A stretch of 64,000 bases of DNA from Motilimonas pumila (GTDB lineage Bacteria; Pseudomonadota; Gammaproteobacteria; Enterobacterales; CBDFNC01). A program made the translations under genes and the position numbers. Positions 53,384-63,156 of this stretch are shown here, one piece after another. Where the stretch lies: NCBI RefSeq assembly GCF_003596335.1, contig NZ_QZCH01000014.1:57249-121248 (forward strand), read 5' to 3'. The notes beneath the pieces are model-generated. The model searched no databases. It saw only the letters and a list, made by a program, of their open reading frames with translations, and was not told the origin of the DNA. Each line of letters opens with the position of its first letter. The first letter of the stretch is position 1.

Positions 53384-55084
53384 ATGGCCATCATAGGCAT
53401 TGACTTAGGTACCACGAACAGCGCCGCAGCAGTTTGGCAGCACGATAAATCCGTCTTAATTCCTAACCGCTATGGCGAATTTTTAACGCCTTCGGTCGTG
53501 GGCATTGACCAAGACGGTGAGTTGATAGTGGGCAAATATGCAAAGTCGCGTCAGCGACTCGACCCTGCCAGCTGCGCGTCTACTTTTAAGCGCTTTATCG
53601 CCAGCGATAACAAGGTCAAGCTGGGCCAATATAAATACAGCGCCATTGAGCTTTCCGCTATGGTGTTAAAAAGTATTAAGGAAGACGCCGAAAATTTCCT
53701 TGGTGAGCCAGTGAGTGAAGCCATCATTAGCGTGCCCGCGTACTTTAACGATATTCAGCGAAAAGCGACCAAAGCCGCCGCTGAAATGGTGGGGCTAAAG
53801 GTAGAACGTTTAATCAATGAGCCCACTGCAGCAGCATTAGCGTATGGTTTACACGAAAAACCGGAAGATGCGCAGTTTGTGATTTTAGATTTGGGTGGCG
53901 GCACCTTTGATGTGTCTTTGATGGAGTATTTCGACGGCGTATTAGAGGTGCACGCGTCTGCGGGGGATAACTACCTCGGCGGTGAGGATTTCTTGCAAAC
54001 CATCGTCGACCTTTACCTCAGTTTACTTGGCACTCAAGAAGAGGCTCTGTCTCGACAACAAAAACGCACCTTATTAAATACGCTGGAAGCGGCTAAACAT
54101 ACTTTAAGTGAAGAACAAGCGGTGGAGATACCGGGGTTTTTGGCGGACGACGATCCTGCTATTACTATTACTCGTAAGCAGTTTGAGCAAGCTTGTCAGC
54201 CGCTGCTCAGTAAAGTGCAACACCCCATTGAGCGGGCGTTAAAAGACGCCGACATTATGCCCGACGACATTGACGATGTGATCTTAGTCGGCGGGGCAAC
54301 ACGCATGCAAATCCTGCGGTCTATGATTGCGCGTTTGTTCCAAAAAATGCCGGCCATGAACCTTGATCCTGATCTTACCATTGCGTTAGGCGCAGGCATT
54401 CAAGCAGGCCTTAAAGAAAAACACCAAGCCTTAGACGACGTGGTATTAACCGATGTGTGTCCTTATAGCTTAGGCACCAACATCATTAATCATCAAGATG
54501 AAAAAGGCGATATGGGCGATCTGTTTTCGCCAATCATTGAACGTAACTGCGTAGTGCCTATCAGTATGGAAAAGCGCTATCAAACTGCCAACAATAATCA
54601 AACCAAGGTGCAGATTGATATTTACCAAGGCGAAAGTCGGTTAGTAAAAAACAATATCAAGCTGGGGCAGGTAGAGGTTAAAGTGCCGAAAGGCCCGGCA
54701 GGCAAAGAAAGCGTAGATGTTCGTTTTAGCTACGACATGAATGGCTTATTGGAAGTGGATGTTACGGTGGCCAGTACCGAGCTAAAACAAAGTATTCAGG
54801 TGCAAAATGCCGAATTAGATCTGTCAGAGCAAGAGCTCAATGCCAGCAGTGAGCGTTTAGCTGCCCTGAAATTCCACCCTCGCGATCACGAAGTGAACAA
54901 AGAGCTTCTGGCTAAGGCTGAGCGTTTATATGAGTCAGCGTTAGAAGAAGAGCGTGATGAGTTAATGCGCTTAATGGGCTATTTTGAACAAGAGCTGGCG
55001 AGCCAATTGCCAAAACGAATAGAAAGGGCGCAGCAAGAGTTTTCTCGCCGATTGAGTGGCTTTGAGAAAAACAGCATTTTTTAG
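53384..55084 (+). CDS. hscC: Hsp70-family chaperone HscC
   Basis: A 566-residue Hsp70. The nucleotide-binding domain has IGIDLGTTNS, NEPTAAALAYG, VILDLGGGTFDVS and LVGGATRM; the substrate-binding domain follows with the DnaK-like strands (VCPYSLGTNI...), and the lid is shortened. Length and C-terminus match HscC rather than DnaK (about 640) or HscA. In E. coli HscC works with the J proteins DjlB/DjlC. AGGAAG precedes the ATG. The next gene encodes a J-like partner, as in E. coli. Confidence 0.9.
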   Translation: MAIIGIDLGTTNSAAAVWQHDKSVLIPNRYGEFLTPSVVGIDQDGELIVGKYAKSRQRLDPASCASTFKRFIASDNKVKLGQYKYSAIELSAMVLKSIKEDAENFLGEPVSEAIISVPAYFNDIQRKATKAAAEMVGLKVERLINEPTAAALAYGLHEKPEDAQFVILDLGGGTFDVSLMEYFDGVLEVHASAGDNYLGGEDFLQTIVDLYLSLLGTQEEALSRQQKRTLLNTLEAAKHTLSEEQAVEIPGFLADDDPAITITRKQFEQACQPLLSKVQHPIERALKDADIMPDDIDDVILVGGATRMQILRSMIARLFQKMPAMNLDPDLTIALGAGIQAGLKEKHQALDDVVLTDVCPYSLGTNIINHQDEKGDMGDLFSPIIERNCVVPISMEKRYQTANNNQTKVQIDIYQGESRLVKNNIKLGQVEVKVPKGPAGKESVDVRFSYDMNGLLEVDVTVASTELKQSIQVQNAELDLSEQELNASSERLAALKFHPRDHEVNKELLAKAERLYESALEEERDELMRLMGYFEQELASQLPKRIERAQQEFSRRLSGFEKNSIF

Positions 55085-55100
55085 GGCGGCGCATTTGGGC

Positions 55101-55133
55101 TGAATGATGGAATTTTATTTAGCCAATCATTCA
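55101..55133 (+). terminator. Stem-loop after hscC
   Basis: TGAATGATGG and CC-A-ATCATTCA (55101-55110, 55123-55133) can pair with one bulge. AT-rich and without a clear T-run, so a weak terminator or processing site. Confidence 0.4.
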
Positions 55134-55216
55134 GTAAATACGACACGATAGCGCTAAGGCATGTCGTGGCTATTAGCAAATAGTATTCGAGCTCACAAGT
55201 AAGCAATGAGGGAAGC

Positions 55217-56536
55217 ATGTCTGCTTGGCAAATTCTGGCCATAGAGCCAACCGATGATTTAAAAACGCTAAAAAAAACCTACGCAGTGGCATTGAAAAAG
55301 GCCAAGCCAGACGAAGACCCTGAGGGTTTTCAGGCAGTACATTCAGCTTATAAACAACTGTCTAAGCAATTAAAGCAACAGCGTAAAGCCAGTAAAGCTG
55401 CCTCACAACCGCAGCCCACTGATGCACCGCTTCATCCTCAAGAGTCAACAATCGGTCAAAGTCACGCTACTTCTCTCGGGCAGGTACTTGATGACGACGC
55501 CCAAGCGGAGTCTGAACGCTCGCTTCAGCCTCAGTCGCCAATAGAAATTGATATCGAAAAGTGTGACACGCAGCCTGACGAAGATATTAAGCCTGCGCAA
55601 GCTGTGATGATAGATATCGAAGCAGAGCCCGTAGCTGAAATGCCCGCCGAGCCAGAGCCTGTGAGGTTAGAGGTTACCCCTGAAGACGATATCGAGATTT
55701 ATCAACCGACGGATCATGATGCCGGCGCTGAGCTACCCGATGTCGATGCATTAATCGCCCAAGCCCAAGCTGCGCTTGAACTCAACGACACGCAGCAAAC
55801 TCGAGAAGTATTTGAGCAGATTTTTGAAATCAGTGGTTTATTAGGTTTTGGCGAAGGGCAAAAGTTAAGTCAGCAAGTCTTTGCCATTTGCTTGGCGCAA
55901 TTGGCTGAGCACAAAGGCAAGGCGTATTGTTTACAAGGGCAGCTGGCAGGGCTGTTGTGCTACCACTTTAATTGGTTAAGTGAGCGACAAAGCTTAGAAA
56001 CGCATTTTGAGTTGGCTGCCACCGACAAAATGCTGAGCGCATTTGATAAGCGTATTCGCGAAGCCGAGCAAGACGATAAATATTCAGCTATTGAACAGCG
56101 TTGGCAGCAACGGGCGCAGAAAAAAGCCGAGGAGGCGCAAGCAGCAGCTCAGCGCCGAGCGTCAGTATTTACCCGGTTGTTGGCGTTTATGATTGATATC
56201 ACTCTGGTGGTTGTAGTGTGTATATTGCTTCACGCATTATTGGATTTGCTTGGCGTGAACTTTGGGATAGGTTATAGCTTGTCCGCTGCCTTAGGGTATT
56301 TTATTGGTTGCGAAATACAATGGGCACAAACTTTTGGCAAACGTTGGTTGAAAATGAAAGTGGTAGACGGCAACGGAAATCCGCCGAGTGCCCTGTTAGT
56401 GCTGTGGCGAACTGTGGCTTTATTCATTTCTTTTGGTTTGATTAAGTTGTTTTTCTTACATATGTATTTTTGGTTTAAGGGGCGCGCTTTGCATGACCCT
56501 ATTAGCCGTACCGATGTGTGGAAAGAAACCCGTTAA
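55217..56536 (+). CDS. J-like / RDD membrane protein, probable HscC partner
   Basis: A 439-residue protein. The N-terminal 60 residues form a J-domain-like hairpin, but the essential HPD tripeptide is KPD (residues 30-32, in KKAKPDEDPEGFQ). A long acidic, Pro/Glu-rich linker (about 70-180) and a helical domain follow. The C-terminus is an RDD domain starting near 313 (RASVFTRLLAFMIDITLVVVV) with about three transmembrane helices. DjlB/DjlC-type proteins sit next to hscC in E. coli. Whether the KPD form can stimulate an Hsp70 is open. Confidence 0.8.
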   Translation: MSAWQILAIEPTDDLKTLKKTYAVALKKAKPDEDPEGFQAVHSAYKQLSKQLKQQRKASKAASQPQPTDAPLHPQESTIGQSHATSLGQVLDDDAQAESERSLQPQSPIEIDIEKCDTQPDEDIKPAQAVMIDIEAEPVAEMPAEPEPVRLEVTPEDDIEIYQPTDHDAGAELPDVDALIAQAQAALELNDTQQTREVFEQIFEISGLLGFGEGQKLSQQVFAICLAQLAEHKGKAYCLQGQLAGLLCYHFNWLSERQSLETHFELAATDKMLSAFDKRIREAEQDDKYSAIEQRWQQRAQKKAEEAQAAAQRRASVFTRLLAFMIDITLVVVVCILLHALLDLLGVNFGIGYSLSAALGYFIGCEIQWAQTFGKRWLKMKVVDGNGNPPSALLVLWRTVALFISFGLIKLFFLHMYFWFKGRALHDPISRTDVWKETR

Positions 56537-56615
56537 ATAGCAAGCTAGGGCACGCATTGCTTTTGCAAAAGCATTAAGCTGAGATTTGTTTCGCCTGTTT
56601 GACCCTGTAGACATT

Positions 56616-57527
56616 ATGAAAACTGATTATCACCAGAAACTGATCCCTGTGATCCGCTACCTTGAGCAGCACGTTGAAGAAAATTTGAATTTGGCGGATG
56701 TCGCGCAAAAGGCGCACTTGTCTCCTTATCACTTTCATCGCATCTTTAAAGCCGTGACGGCAGAAACGCCGGCGGAGTTTTTACGCCGGCTCAAATTGGA
56801 ACGGGCCGCCTCTCGGTTATTTCACGAAAAACAAGCCGTCACCAGCGTAGCGTTAGACTTTGGCTTTGCCAGTTCACAAAGTTTAGCCAAGGCATTTCGG
56901 CAATACTTCGGCGTGTCTCCCTCTGCGGTGCGTGATTGTCGAACGTTATGCGCATTTACTGATTTAATTAGAAACAGCAAGATAGGACACTTGCTACGCA
57001 ATAACGGACACGCGGTGCGACAAGGGGAGATGTATTCTGACAGTGAAGTTAAACAAGCACTGCAAATAAAGGATGCAAATATGAACACGCAACAATTTGA
57101 GTCACGCCATATCGCTTATATTCGTGTTACTGGCGCTTACGGTAAAGATTACCAAGCGGCTTCTGAAAAGCTGTATGCCTGGGCTGGGCCGCAAGGTTTA
57201 GCACACGGTGAGTGCATTTTCATTTACCACGATAATCCTGAAATTACTCCGGCAGAAAAATGTCGTACCGACATCTGCATCACCGTACCAGAAGATACAC
57301 AAGTGCCCGTTGGCATAGAAACTACGCGCATTCCTGCTGGTAAATACGTCACCATGCGTGAACACATCACCGACAAGCGGCAGTATCCGTTGAGTTGGCA
57401 AAAGTTGATGTCACAAGCTGTTAATGCAGGGATGGAATTTGATCAAAGACCTTGCTTTGAGTTGTATCACCAATACGATCCGGCAACTGGCCACGCGGAT
57501 GTCAGCTTTTGTTCGGCAATAAAGTAA
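56616..57527 (+). CDS. AraC-family regulator with GyrI-like effector domain
   Basis: A 303-residue protein. N-terminal AraC double helix-turn-helix (about 1-110: NLADVAQKAHLSPYHFHRIFK and VALDFGFASSQSLAKAFRQYFG), then a GyrI/SbmC-like ligand-binding domain from about 155 to the end (SRHIAYIRVTGAYG, TDICITVPEDT, AGKYVTMREH, PCFELYHQY). This Rob/BmrR-type layout suggests a response to small, often toxic, molecules. A TTG at 56586 could add ten residues; MKTDYHQK at 56616 fits the family start. Confidence 0.88.
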   Translation: MKTDYHQKLIPVIRYLEQHVEENLNLADVAQKAHLSPYHFHRIFKAVTAETPAEFLRRLKLERAASRLFHEKQAVTSVALDFGFASSQSLAKAFRQYFGVSPSAVRDCRTLCAFTDLIRNSKIGHLLRNNGHAVRQGEMYSDSEVKQALQIKDANMNTQQFESRHIAYIRVTGAYGKDYQAASEKLYAWAGPQGLAHGECIFIYHDNPEITPAEKCRTDICITVPEDTQVPVGIETTRIPAGKYVTMREHITDKRQYPLSWQKLMSQAVNAGMEFDQRPCFELYHQYDPATGHADVSFCSAIK

Positions 57528-57642
57528 CCTCGTAACCTTGAGGTGGTGTGCCTAAGCTGCGGCTTAGCGCATACTGTCTAGGCGACATTTGCTTTATAAT
57601 AGAGTTTCATTGAGTTTGTTGCGCTAAGGATGGGCGGACATA

Positions 57643-58404
57643 ATGAAATTCAACACACTTATTGTTTTTCGTCGAGCCTGTTTGGTGGCAGTACTGGCCA
57701 CTTTAGGCTTAACTGCTTGCAGCGAAAAGCAAAGCATTACTATTCCCTTTCAAGTCAGCTTTCAAGGTCAAGCCGTAACGTGTTCTTCGGCTGAGCTAAA
57801 GGTGAATGCCATGACCTTTTTTGTTCATCAAATCGAATTGCAAAGCCAAGACGGCAATTGGCACCGCGCTGCGCTGAAAGCAAGCAGTCCCGATTGGCAA
57901 ACAGGCGAAATTAGTCTGATGGATCTTGCCCCATGTAAAGCGCGCGAGCAGCGGGAAGGGTTAACTCAGCTTGAGGTTGAAGCGCCGGCCGGGGATTACC
58001 AAGCTTTAGCATTTACTGTCGGTATTCCTGAAGCGCTAAACCATTTGGATGCCAATGAAGCAGAAGGACCGCTGGGTTTTAGTAAAATGCACTGGCATTG
58101 GAGCGTGGGTTACAAGTTTGCTTACATGGACTTAGTTTGGCAGCAACAAACCGTGCGCCATCACTTGGGCAGCACCGCTTGTCGTGGTGACATTGGCGAT
58201 GACATTGTTTGCCAACAAAAAAACCGCCCGACCATTCGCTTGGCTTTTCAACCGGGCCAAAGCGTGCAGCTGGAGTTACGCCAATTATTCAGTGAACTGC
58301 CTCACGCGCGCTGTTTTGGTAAACCGCAAGATAAAGGCTGTCCTGGGCTGTTTGCTTTATTAGGAATTGACGATGGCCAGCAAATGCTGTTTCGCGCCCG
58401 TTAA
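57643..58404 (+). CDS. mbnP: MbnP-family copper-related lipoprotein (metallo-mystery pair)
   Basis: A 253-residue lipoprotein: signal ending GLTAC (Cys26). The mature protein has the MbnP features: several paired cysteines (VTCSS, LAPCKA, TACRGD, RCFG, GCPGL), and the block KMHWHWSVGYKF with tryptophans. In Methylosinus, MbnP is modified by the partner MbnH, which turns a Trp into kynurenine and enables copper binding. The partner gene overlaps it here. AAGGATGGG precedes the ATG. Confidence 0.88.
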   Translation: MKFNTLIVFRRACLVAVLATLGLTACSEKQSITIPFQVSFQGQAVTCSSAELKVNAMTFFVHQIELQSQDGNWHRAALKASSPDWQTGEISLMDLAPCKAREQREGLTQLEVEAPAGDYQALAFTVGIPEALNHLDANEAEGPLGFSKMHWHWSVGYKFAYMDLVWQQQTVRHHLGSTACRGDIGDDIVCQQKNRPTIRLAFQPGQSVQLELRQLFSELPHARCFGKPQDKGCPGLFALLGIDDGQQMLFRAR

Positions 58405-59467
58405 ATGGGGCATATTAGCCTTGTTATCGGCCGCAGCGTTTACGGGCGGCTATTATTACCACCAGGTAACGGTTCTGCGCGACGCCGCCAAGTGGCAGTT
58501 AGGGCGACACTTATTCTATGAACCGCGCTTGTCGGCACGCCGCAACCTCTCTTGTGGCAGCTGCCATCAACAGGCGCTGGGATTTAGCGATGGTCGCCAG
58601 CACTCTGCCGGCACCCACGGCGATGTGGGGCGCAGAAATAGTGCGACCCTGGTGAATTTAGCTTCGCAGCACAGCTTTACCTGGGCTAACCCGCTGCAAA
58701 CCGACTTGGCCTTTCAAGCGTTGATCCCGCTATTAGGTGAAGAGCCTATTGAGCTTGGTTTACAACCCATGTTGGCCGAGCGCCTTCAAGCCCTAAACAA
58801 CGACGAAGTCTACCAAGATTTATTAGCGGAACTGGCTGAGCCGGCGCTTACACAAACCTTATTATTACAAGCTTTAGCACAGTTTCAATTAAGCTTGGTT
58901 TCTCATGGCACCGCATTTGACCGTTATATGGCAGGTGAAAAGCGAGCGCTGACGCTAAATCAGCAAGCGGGAAAAGCGTTGTTTTTCTCTGAGCGATTCC
59001 AGTGCAGCCAGTGCCACGGCGGTGACAGCTTTAATCTGCAACGAAAAACTACAACATTGCCTGAGCCAAGTCAGTTTCATAATACCGGATTATACAATGT
59101 GGCGGGCAGCTACCCTGAGCGCGACTTAGGTTTATACGAAGTTACCTTTAACCCCCAAGACAATGGTAAGTTTAAAACGCCGTCATTGAGAAATATTGTG
59201 CAAAGTGCGCCTTATATGCATGATGGCAGCATGGCCACTTTACGTCAGGTGATGGAGCATTATCGCCAAGGTGGCAGTCAAAACTTACAAGGCGTGGCAG
59301 GGGATGGTCGTGACCACCCCAATAAAAGCCATTTGGTACAAGGATTTGAAGCCAGTGAGCAAGAACTAGATCAGGTCATTAGCTTTTTAGACAGTTTGTC
59401 TGATCCCGACTTATTATATCACCCGCGATTTGCCAACCCTTGGTTGCCAAGAGCTGTTAACCCTTAG
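58373..59467 (+). CDS. mbnH: MbnH-family di-heme cytochrome c peroxidase-like protein
   Basis: A 364-residue exported di-heme enzyme. An N-terminal hydrophobic anchor (about 11-30) is followed by heme motifs CGSCH (Cys61-His65) and CSQCH (Cys211-His215), plus the C-terminal peroxidase blocks LYNVAGSYPERDLGLYE, KFKTPSLRNI and APYMHDGSM. This is the MauG/MbnH type that forms a bis-Fe(IV) state and oxidises a Trp in MbnP. The ATG at 58373 has AGGA upstream and overlaps mbnP by 32 bases, so the two are co-translated. Confidence 0.9.
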   Translation: MASKCCFAPVKWGILALLSAAAFTGGYYYHQVTVLRDAAKWQLGRHLFYEPRLSARRNLSCGSCHQQALGFSDGRQHSAGTHGDVGRRNSATLVNLASQHSFTWANPLQTDLAFQALIPLLGEEPIELGLQPMLAERLQALNNDEVYQDLLAELAEPALTQTLLLQALAQFQLSLVSHGTAFDRYMAGEKRALTLNQQAGKALFFSERFQCSQCHGGDSFNLQRKTTTLPEPSQFHNTGLYNVAGSYPERDLGLYEVTFNPQDNGKFKTPSLRNIVQSAPYMHDGSMATLRQVMEHYRQGGSQNLQGVAGDGRDHPNKSHLVQGFEASEQELDQVISFLDSLSDPDLLYHPRFANPWLPRAVNP

Positions 59468-59692
59468 TTCGCGCCTCCTTTAACGCCTTGCGAGTTCGAT
59501 GCTGCTTGGCCTTTGCGACTGGCTGTGTGGGCGGTGATTATTCGTTACCTTATTTGGTTAAGTGAGAAGAGATGAGACGCACTTCTGCTTTACGCTGTTT
59601 TCGCTTTACACTGATTTAATCGGACACCTTGCTTTTAGCTGCGTGTGTTAAGATAAATAAAACGGATTCAATCTTTTAGCTTGGGGAAAACG

Positions 59693-61009
59693 ATGCAAAA
59701 TTGGCAATCAGAGTTTACTCAGCACCTCACGTTATTGCAGCTACGTGTTGCTGAAATTCTCAAACTGGAATCACTCGATGCGTTATTGATTCATTCTGGG
59801 CAGCTTAAAAAAACGTTTTTGGACGACTTACATTATCCGTTTCAAGTTAACCCGCACTTTAAACACTTTATGCCTTTGGTGGCTTTGCCAAATTCTTGGA
59901 TCTTATTAAACGGGGTAAACAAGCCCAAACTGGTGTTGTATCAGCCTGAGAACATCTGGCAGGCTACCCCCAAACTTGCTATTGAGGAGTGGCAACAGTG
60001 GTTTGAAGTGGATATGTTAACTCGTGCAGAGTTAGTGGGAGACGTCTTGCCTTACGATCGCGCTAACATGGCTTATATTGGTGAGAATATCGAAGTCGCC
60101 GATGCCCTCGGCATTGGTCATAAAAACCCAGAGCCGGTACTGCATTATTTGCATTACCATCGCGCCTATAAAACCGCATTTGAGTTAAGCTGCATTCGCC
60201 AAGCAAATAAAAAGGCGATTGCCGGGCACTTGGCTGCAAAGCAAAGCTTTAGCCAAGGCCAATCGGAGTTTGAAATCCAACAAGCCTTCTGCCGCGCCAC
60301 TGGGCAAACCGAAAGTGACCTGCCGTATCCTAATATCGTGGCGGTCAATGAGCACGGGGCCATTTTACATTATGATCAGCAAAATCGAACGGCTGTACCG
60401 TGCCATTCAATGCTAATTGACGCCGGCGCTCAACATTTTGGCTATGCCGCAGATATCTCGCGTACTTACAGCACTGAATCGAGTCGCTTTAGCGAGTTAA
60501 TAGACGCCATGGGTGTTTTACAACAGGGCTTGGTCGCACAAGTTCGCCCTGGTCTTAAGTTTGTTGATTTACACAATGAAATGCATTTACGCATTGCGTC
60601 GTTATTGCTGGAGTATCAGCTGGTGGCCGGTTCGTTAGAAAGCGTGATTGAGCAGGGCATTACGCAGACCTTTATGCCACATGGTCTCGGGCACCTACTC
60701 GGATTGCAAGTGCATGACGTGGGTGGCTTTATGCAAGATGACCGCGGTACGAACCTGACGCCTCCAGAAACATCGCCATATCTACGCTGTACTCGCGTAT
60801 TGGAGTTAAACCAGGTGTTGACGATTGAGCCCGGATTGTATTTCATGCCGCAGTTGTTGAGTCAATTAAAGCAGCAGGCCGGTGGTAAACAGGTACATTG
60901 GTCATTAGTTGAAGCGCTACTACCTTATGGCGGCATTCGGATCGAAGATAATATTATTGTGCACGCCGCAAAAGCGGAGAACGTCACACGGGAGTTAGGT
61001 TTAAGTTAA
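59693..61009 (+). CDS. pepQ: Xaa-Pro dipeptidase
   Basis: A 438-residue M24-family metallopeptidase that cuts dipeptides with C-terminal proline. Metal ligands are seen in IDAGAQHFGYAADISRTY, HGLGHLLGLQVHDVGG, LTIEPGLY and GIRIEDNI. Length matches E. coli PepQ (443). TTG at 59681 is in frame but the ATG at 59693 has GGGGA before it. Its stop overlaps the yigZ start (TAATG). The order pepQ-yigZ-trkH-hemG is that of E. coli and relatives. Confidence 0.95.
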   Translation: MQNWQSEFTQHLTLLQLRVAEILKLESLDALLIHSGQLKKTFLDDLHYPFQVNPHFKHFMPLVALPNSWILLNGVNKPKLVLYQPENIWQATPKLAIEEWQQWFEVDMLTRAELVGDVLPYDRANMAYIGENIEVADALGIGHKNPEPVLHYLHYHRAYKTAFELSCIRQANKKAIAGHLAAKQSFSQGQSEFEIQQAFCRATGQTESDLPYPNIVAVNEHGAILHYDQQNRTAVPCHSMLIDAGAQHFGYAADISRTYSTESSRFSELIDAMGVLQQGLVAQVRPGLKFVDLHNEMHLRIASLLLEYQLVAGSLESVIEQGITQTFMPHGLGHLLGLQVHDVGGFMQDDRGTNLTPPETSPYLRCTRVLELNQVLTIEPGLYFMPQLLSQLKQQAGGKQVHWSLVEALLPYGGIRIEDNIIVHAAKAENVTRELGLS

Positions 61010-61623
61010 TGTTGCAACCTTATGATGTATTGGCTGCGCCAGTGGAATTCCAAGAAGAAATAAAGAAAAGCCGCTTTATCACCCAATTGCAACGCACTCA
61101 AGGGCGAGAATCAGCGCAAGCATTTGTTAATGAAGTAAAAGCAAGCCACCCCACCGCTCGGCATCATTGCTGGGCGTTTGTGGCGGCTGAGCCAATTAAC
61201 AGCGTCGCGCTGGGTTTCAGTGATGACGGTGAGCCCAGTGGTACTGCTGGTAAGCCTATTTTGGCCGCCTTGCAAGGCAGCGGTATGGGGGAGATAACCG
61301 CGGTTGTGACGCGTTACTCTGGTGGCATTAAACTCGGAACTGGTGGTTTGGTGCGGGCTTATGGCGGCGGCGTACAACAAGCGTTAAAGCTGGCTACGAA
61401 GGTTCTGAAAACACCGCAGGCATTAGCCACTCTTGCATGCAACTACCAAGACATTAGTTTAGTGGAAAGTTTATTGGGGCAGGTGGATGGCAGTATCGTT
61501 AGCAGTGATTATGGCGTGAATGTGACCTTAACTCTGTCTTTTGATGCCCGACAAGCGGTAGACTTCAAAGCCCGACTATTTGACCGCAGCAACGGTGTGT
61601 TAGATTTAACCCTGCTGCCATAA
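61009..61623 (+). CDS. yigZ: YigZ / IMPACT family protein
   Basis: A 204-residue protein with the UPF0029/IMPACT block (KKSRFITQLQR, ARHHCWAFV, GFSDDGEPSGTAGKPIL, RYSGGIKLGTGGLVRAYG) followed by a DUF1949-type C-terminal domain. The biochemical role is unsettled. Translationally coupled to pepQ. Confidence 0.93.
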   Translation: MLQPYDVLAAPVEFQEEIKKSRFITQLQRTQGRESAQAFVNEVKASHPTARHHCWAFVAAEPINSVALGFSDDGEPSGTAGKPILAALQGSGMGEITAVVTRYSGGIKLGTGGLVRAYGGGVQQALKLATKVLKTPQALATLACNYQDISLVESLLGQVDGSIVSSDYGVNVTLTLSFDARQAVDFKARLFDRSNGVLDLTLLP

Positions 61624-61681
61624 TTTATGGTTAAACGTAATTTACATCTTATGCAACAACAGTTAGTGGAATTCCCGTCTC

Positions 61682-63139
61682 ATGCAATTTAGAGCGATAC
61701 TACGGATAGTCGGTTTACTGGTCGCTTTGTTTAGTGTGACCATGCTTGCTCCAGCCTTAGTGGCGGTGATTTATAAAGATGGTGCTGGGCGGGATTTTGT
61801 CAGCGCGTTTGTGATTGCCATCTTGTCCGGCTTTTTTCTTTGGTTTCCTAACCGTAAATTCAAACATGAACTCAAAGCCAAAGACGGCTTTTTAATCGTT
61901 GTGTTGTTTTGGACCGTGCTAGGCAGCGTGGGGGCGTTACCCTTTTATATTAGTGATCAACCTAAGCTGAATCTGTCTGAGTCGGTGTTTGAATCATTTT
62001 CTGGTTTAACCACGACAGGGGCGACGGTGATCACCGGGTTAGACCACTTGCCTAAAGGGCTTTTGTTTTACCGGCAAATGTTACAATGGCTGGGCGGCAT
62101 GGGAATCATCGTATTAGCGGTCGCAGTGCTGCCGGTACTGGGTATCGGTGGTATGCAGCTCTACCGAGCGGAAACGCCGGGGCCGGTAAAAGATTCCAAG
62201 ATGACGCCGCGAATTGCCGAAACCGCAAAAGCGCTTTGGTACATTTACCTCTGTTTAACCATTGCTTGTATGATGGCGTATTGGTTGGCGGGCATGACGT
62301 TGTTTGATGCTATTTGTCATTCATTCTCTACCGTGGCTATTGGTGGTTTCTCAACCCATGATGCCAGTATTGGTTATTTTAATAGCCCCATCATTAACTT
62401 GATTACCGTGGTATTTTTGATTATTTCCGGCGTCAACTTCGCATTGCACTTTGCCGCTTTTGGCAACAATAGTGCTAATGTAAAGGTGTACTTGAAAGAT
62501 CCTGAAGTGCGTGCGTTTATCGGCATTCAGTTAATCTTAACCGCGATCTGCTTTTCTGTATTGGTGGTGCATCAAACATACGACACGTTAGAGCAAAGTT
62601 TAGACCAAGCATTGTTCCAGGCGGTGTCCATTTCCACCACCGCGGGGTATACCACTACCAGCTTTTCCGACTGGCCGTTGTTCTTGCCAGTTCTTCTGGT
62701 TTTTTCATCCTTTATTGGTGGCTGTGCCGGCTCAACGGGGGGCGGCATGAAAGTCATACGTATTCTATTGCTTAACCTGCAAGGTTTTCGCGAGTTAAAG
62801 CGTTTGGTTCATCCGCGCGCCATCTATAAAATCAAACTGGGAAAAAAAGCGCTGCCAGACAAAGTGGTGGAAGCGGTGTGGGGATTCTTCTCTGCATACG
62901 CCCTCGTCTTTGTTATCTGTATGTTGGCGCTGATTGCCACAGGCATGGAAGAGCTTTCTGCTTTTTCCGCTGTGGTGGCGACCTTAAATAACCTGGGGCC
63001 AGGGCTTGGCGAAGTGTCGGTGCACTTTGGCGAAATCTCGGATGCCAGCAAATGGATATTAGTTTTGGCGATGCTGTTTGGCCGCCTTGAGATATTTACC
63101 TTATTAGTACTCTTTACCCCTGTGTACTGGAAAAGTTAG
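61682..63139 (+). CDS. trkH: Trk potassium uptake protein TrkH
   Basis: A 485-residue integral membrane potassium channel subunit with about ten helices and four selectivity-filter loops (for example FESFSGLTTTGATV, STVAIGGFSTHDA, SISTTAGYTT, AATLNNLGPGL-like). It works with the nucleotide-binding TrkA (elsewhere). Length equals E. coli TrkH (483). Confidence 0.96.
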   Translation: MQFRAILRIVGLLVALFSVTMLAPALVAVIYKDGAGRDFVSAFVIAILSGFFLWFPNRKFKHELKAKDGFLIVVLFWTVLGSVGALPFYISDQPKLNLSESVFESFSGLTTTGATVITGLDHLPKGLLFYRQMLQWLGGMGIIVLAVAVLPVLGIGGMQLYRAETPGPVKDSKMTPRIAETAKALWYIYLCLTIACMMAYWLAGMTLFDAICHSFSTVAIGGFSTHDASIGYFNSPIINLITVVFLIISGVNFALHFAAFGNNSANVKVYLKDPEVRAFIGIQLILTAICFSVLVVHQTYDTLEQSLDQALFQAVSISTTAGYTTTSFSDWPLFLPVLLVFSSFIGGCAGSTGGGMKVIRILLLNLQGFRELKRLVHPRAIYKIKLGKKALPDKVVEAVWGFFSAYALVFVICMLALIATGMEELSAFSAVVATLNNLGPGLGEVSVHFGEISDASKWILVLAMLFGRLEIFTLLVLFTPVYWKS

Positions 63140-63156
63140 TGAGTTAAAGGAAAACC

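Noticed and set aside
57552..57567. CTAAGC-TGCG-GCTTAG hairpin after the AraC/GyrI gene as a terminator
   Set aside because: Short six-base stem without a U-tract.
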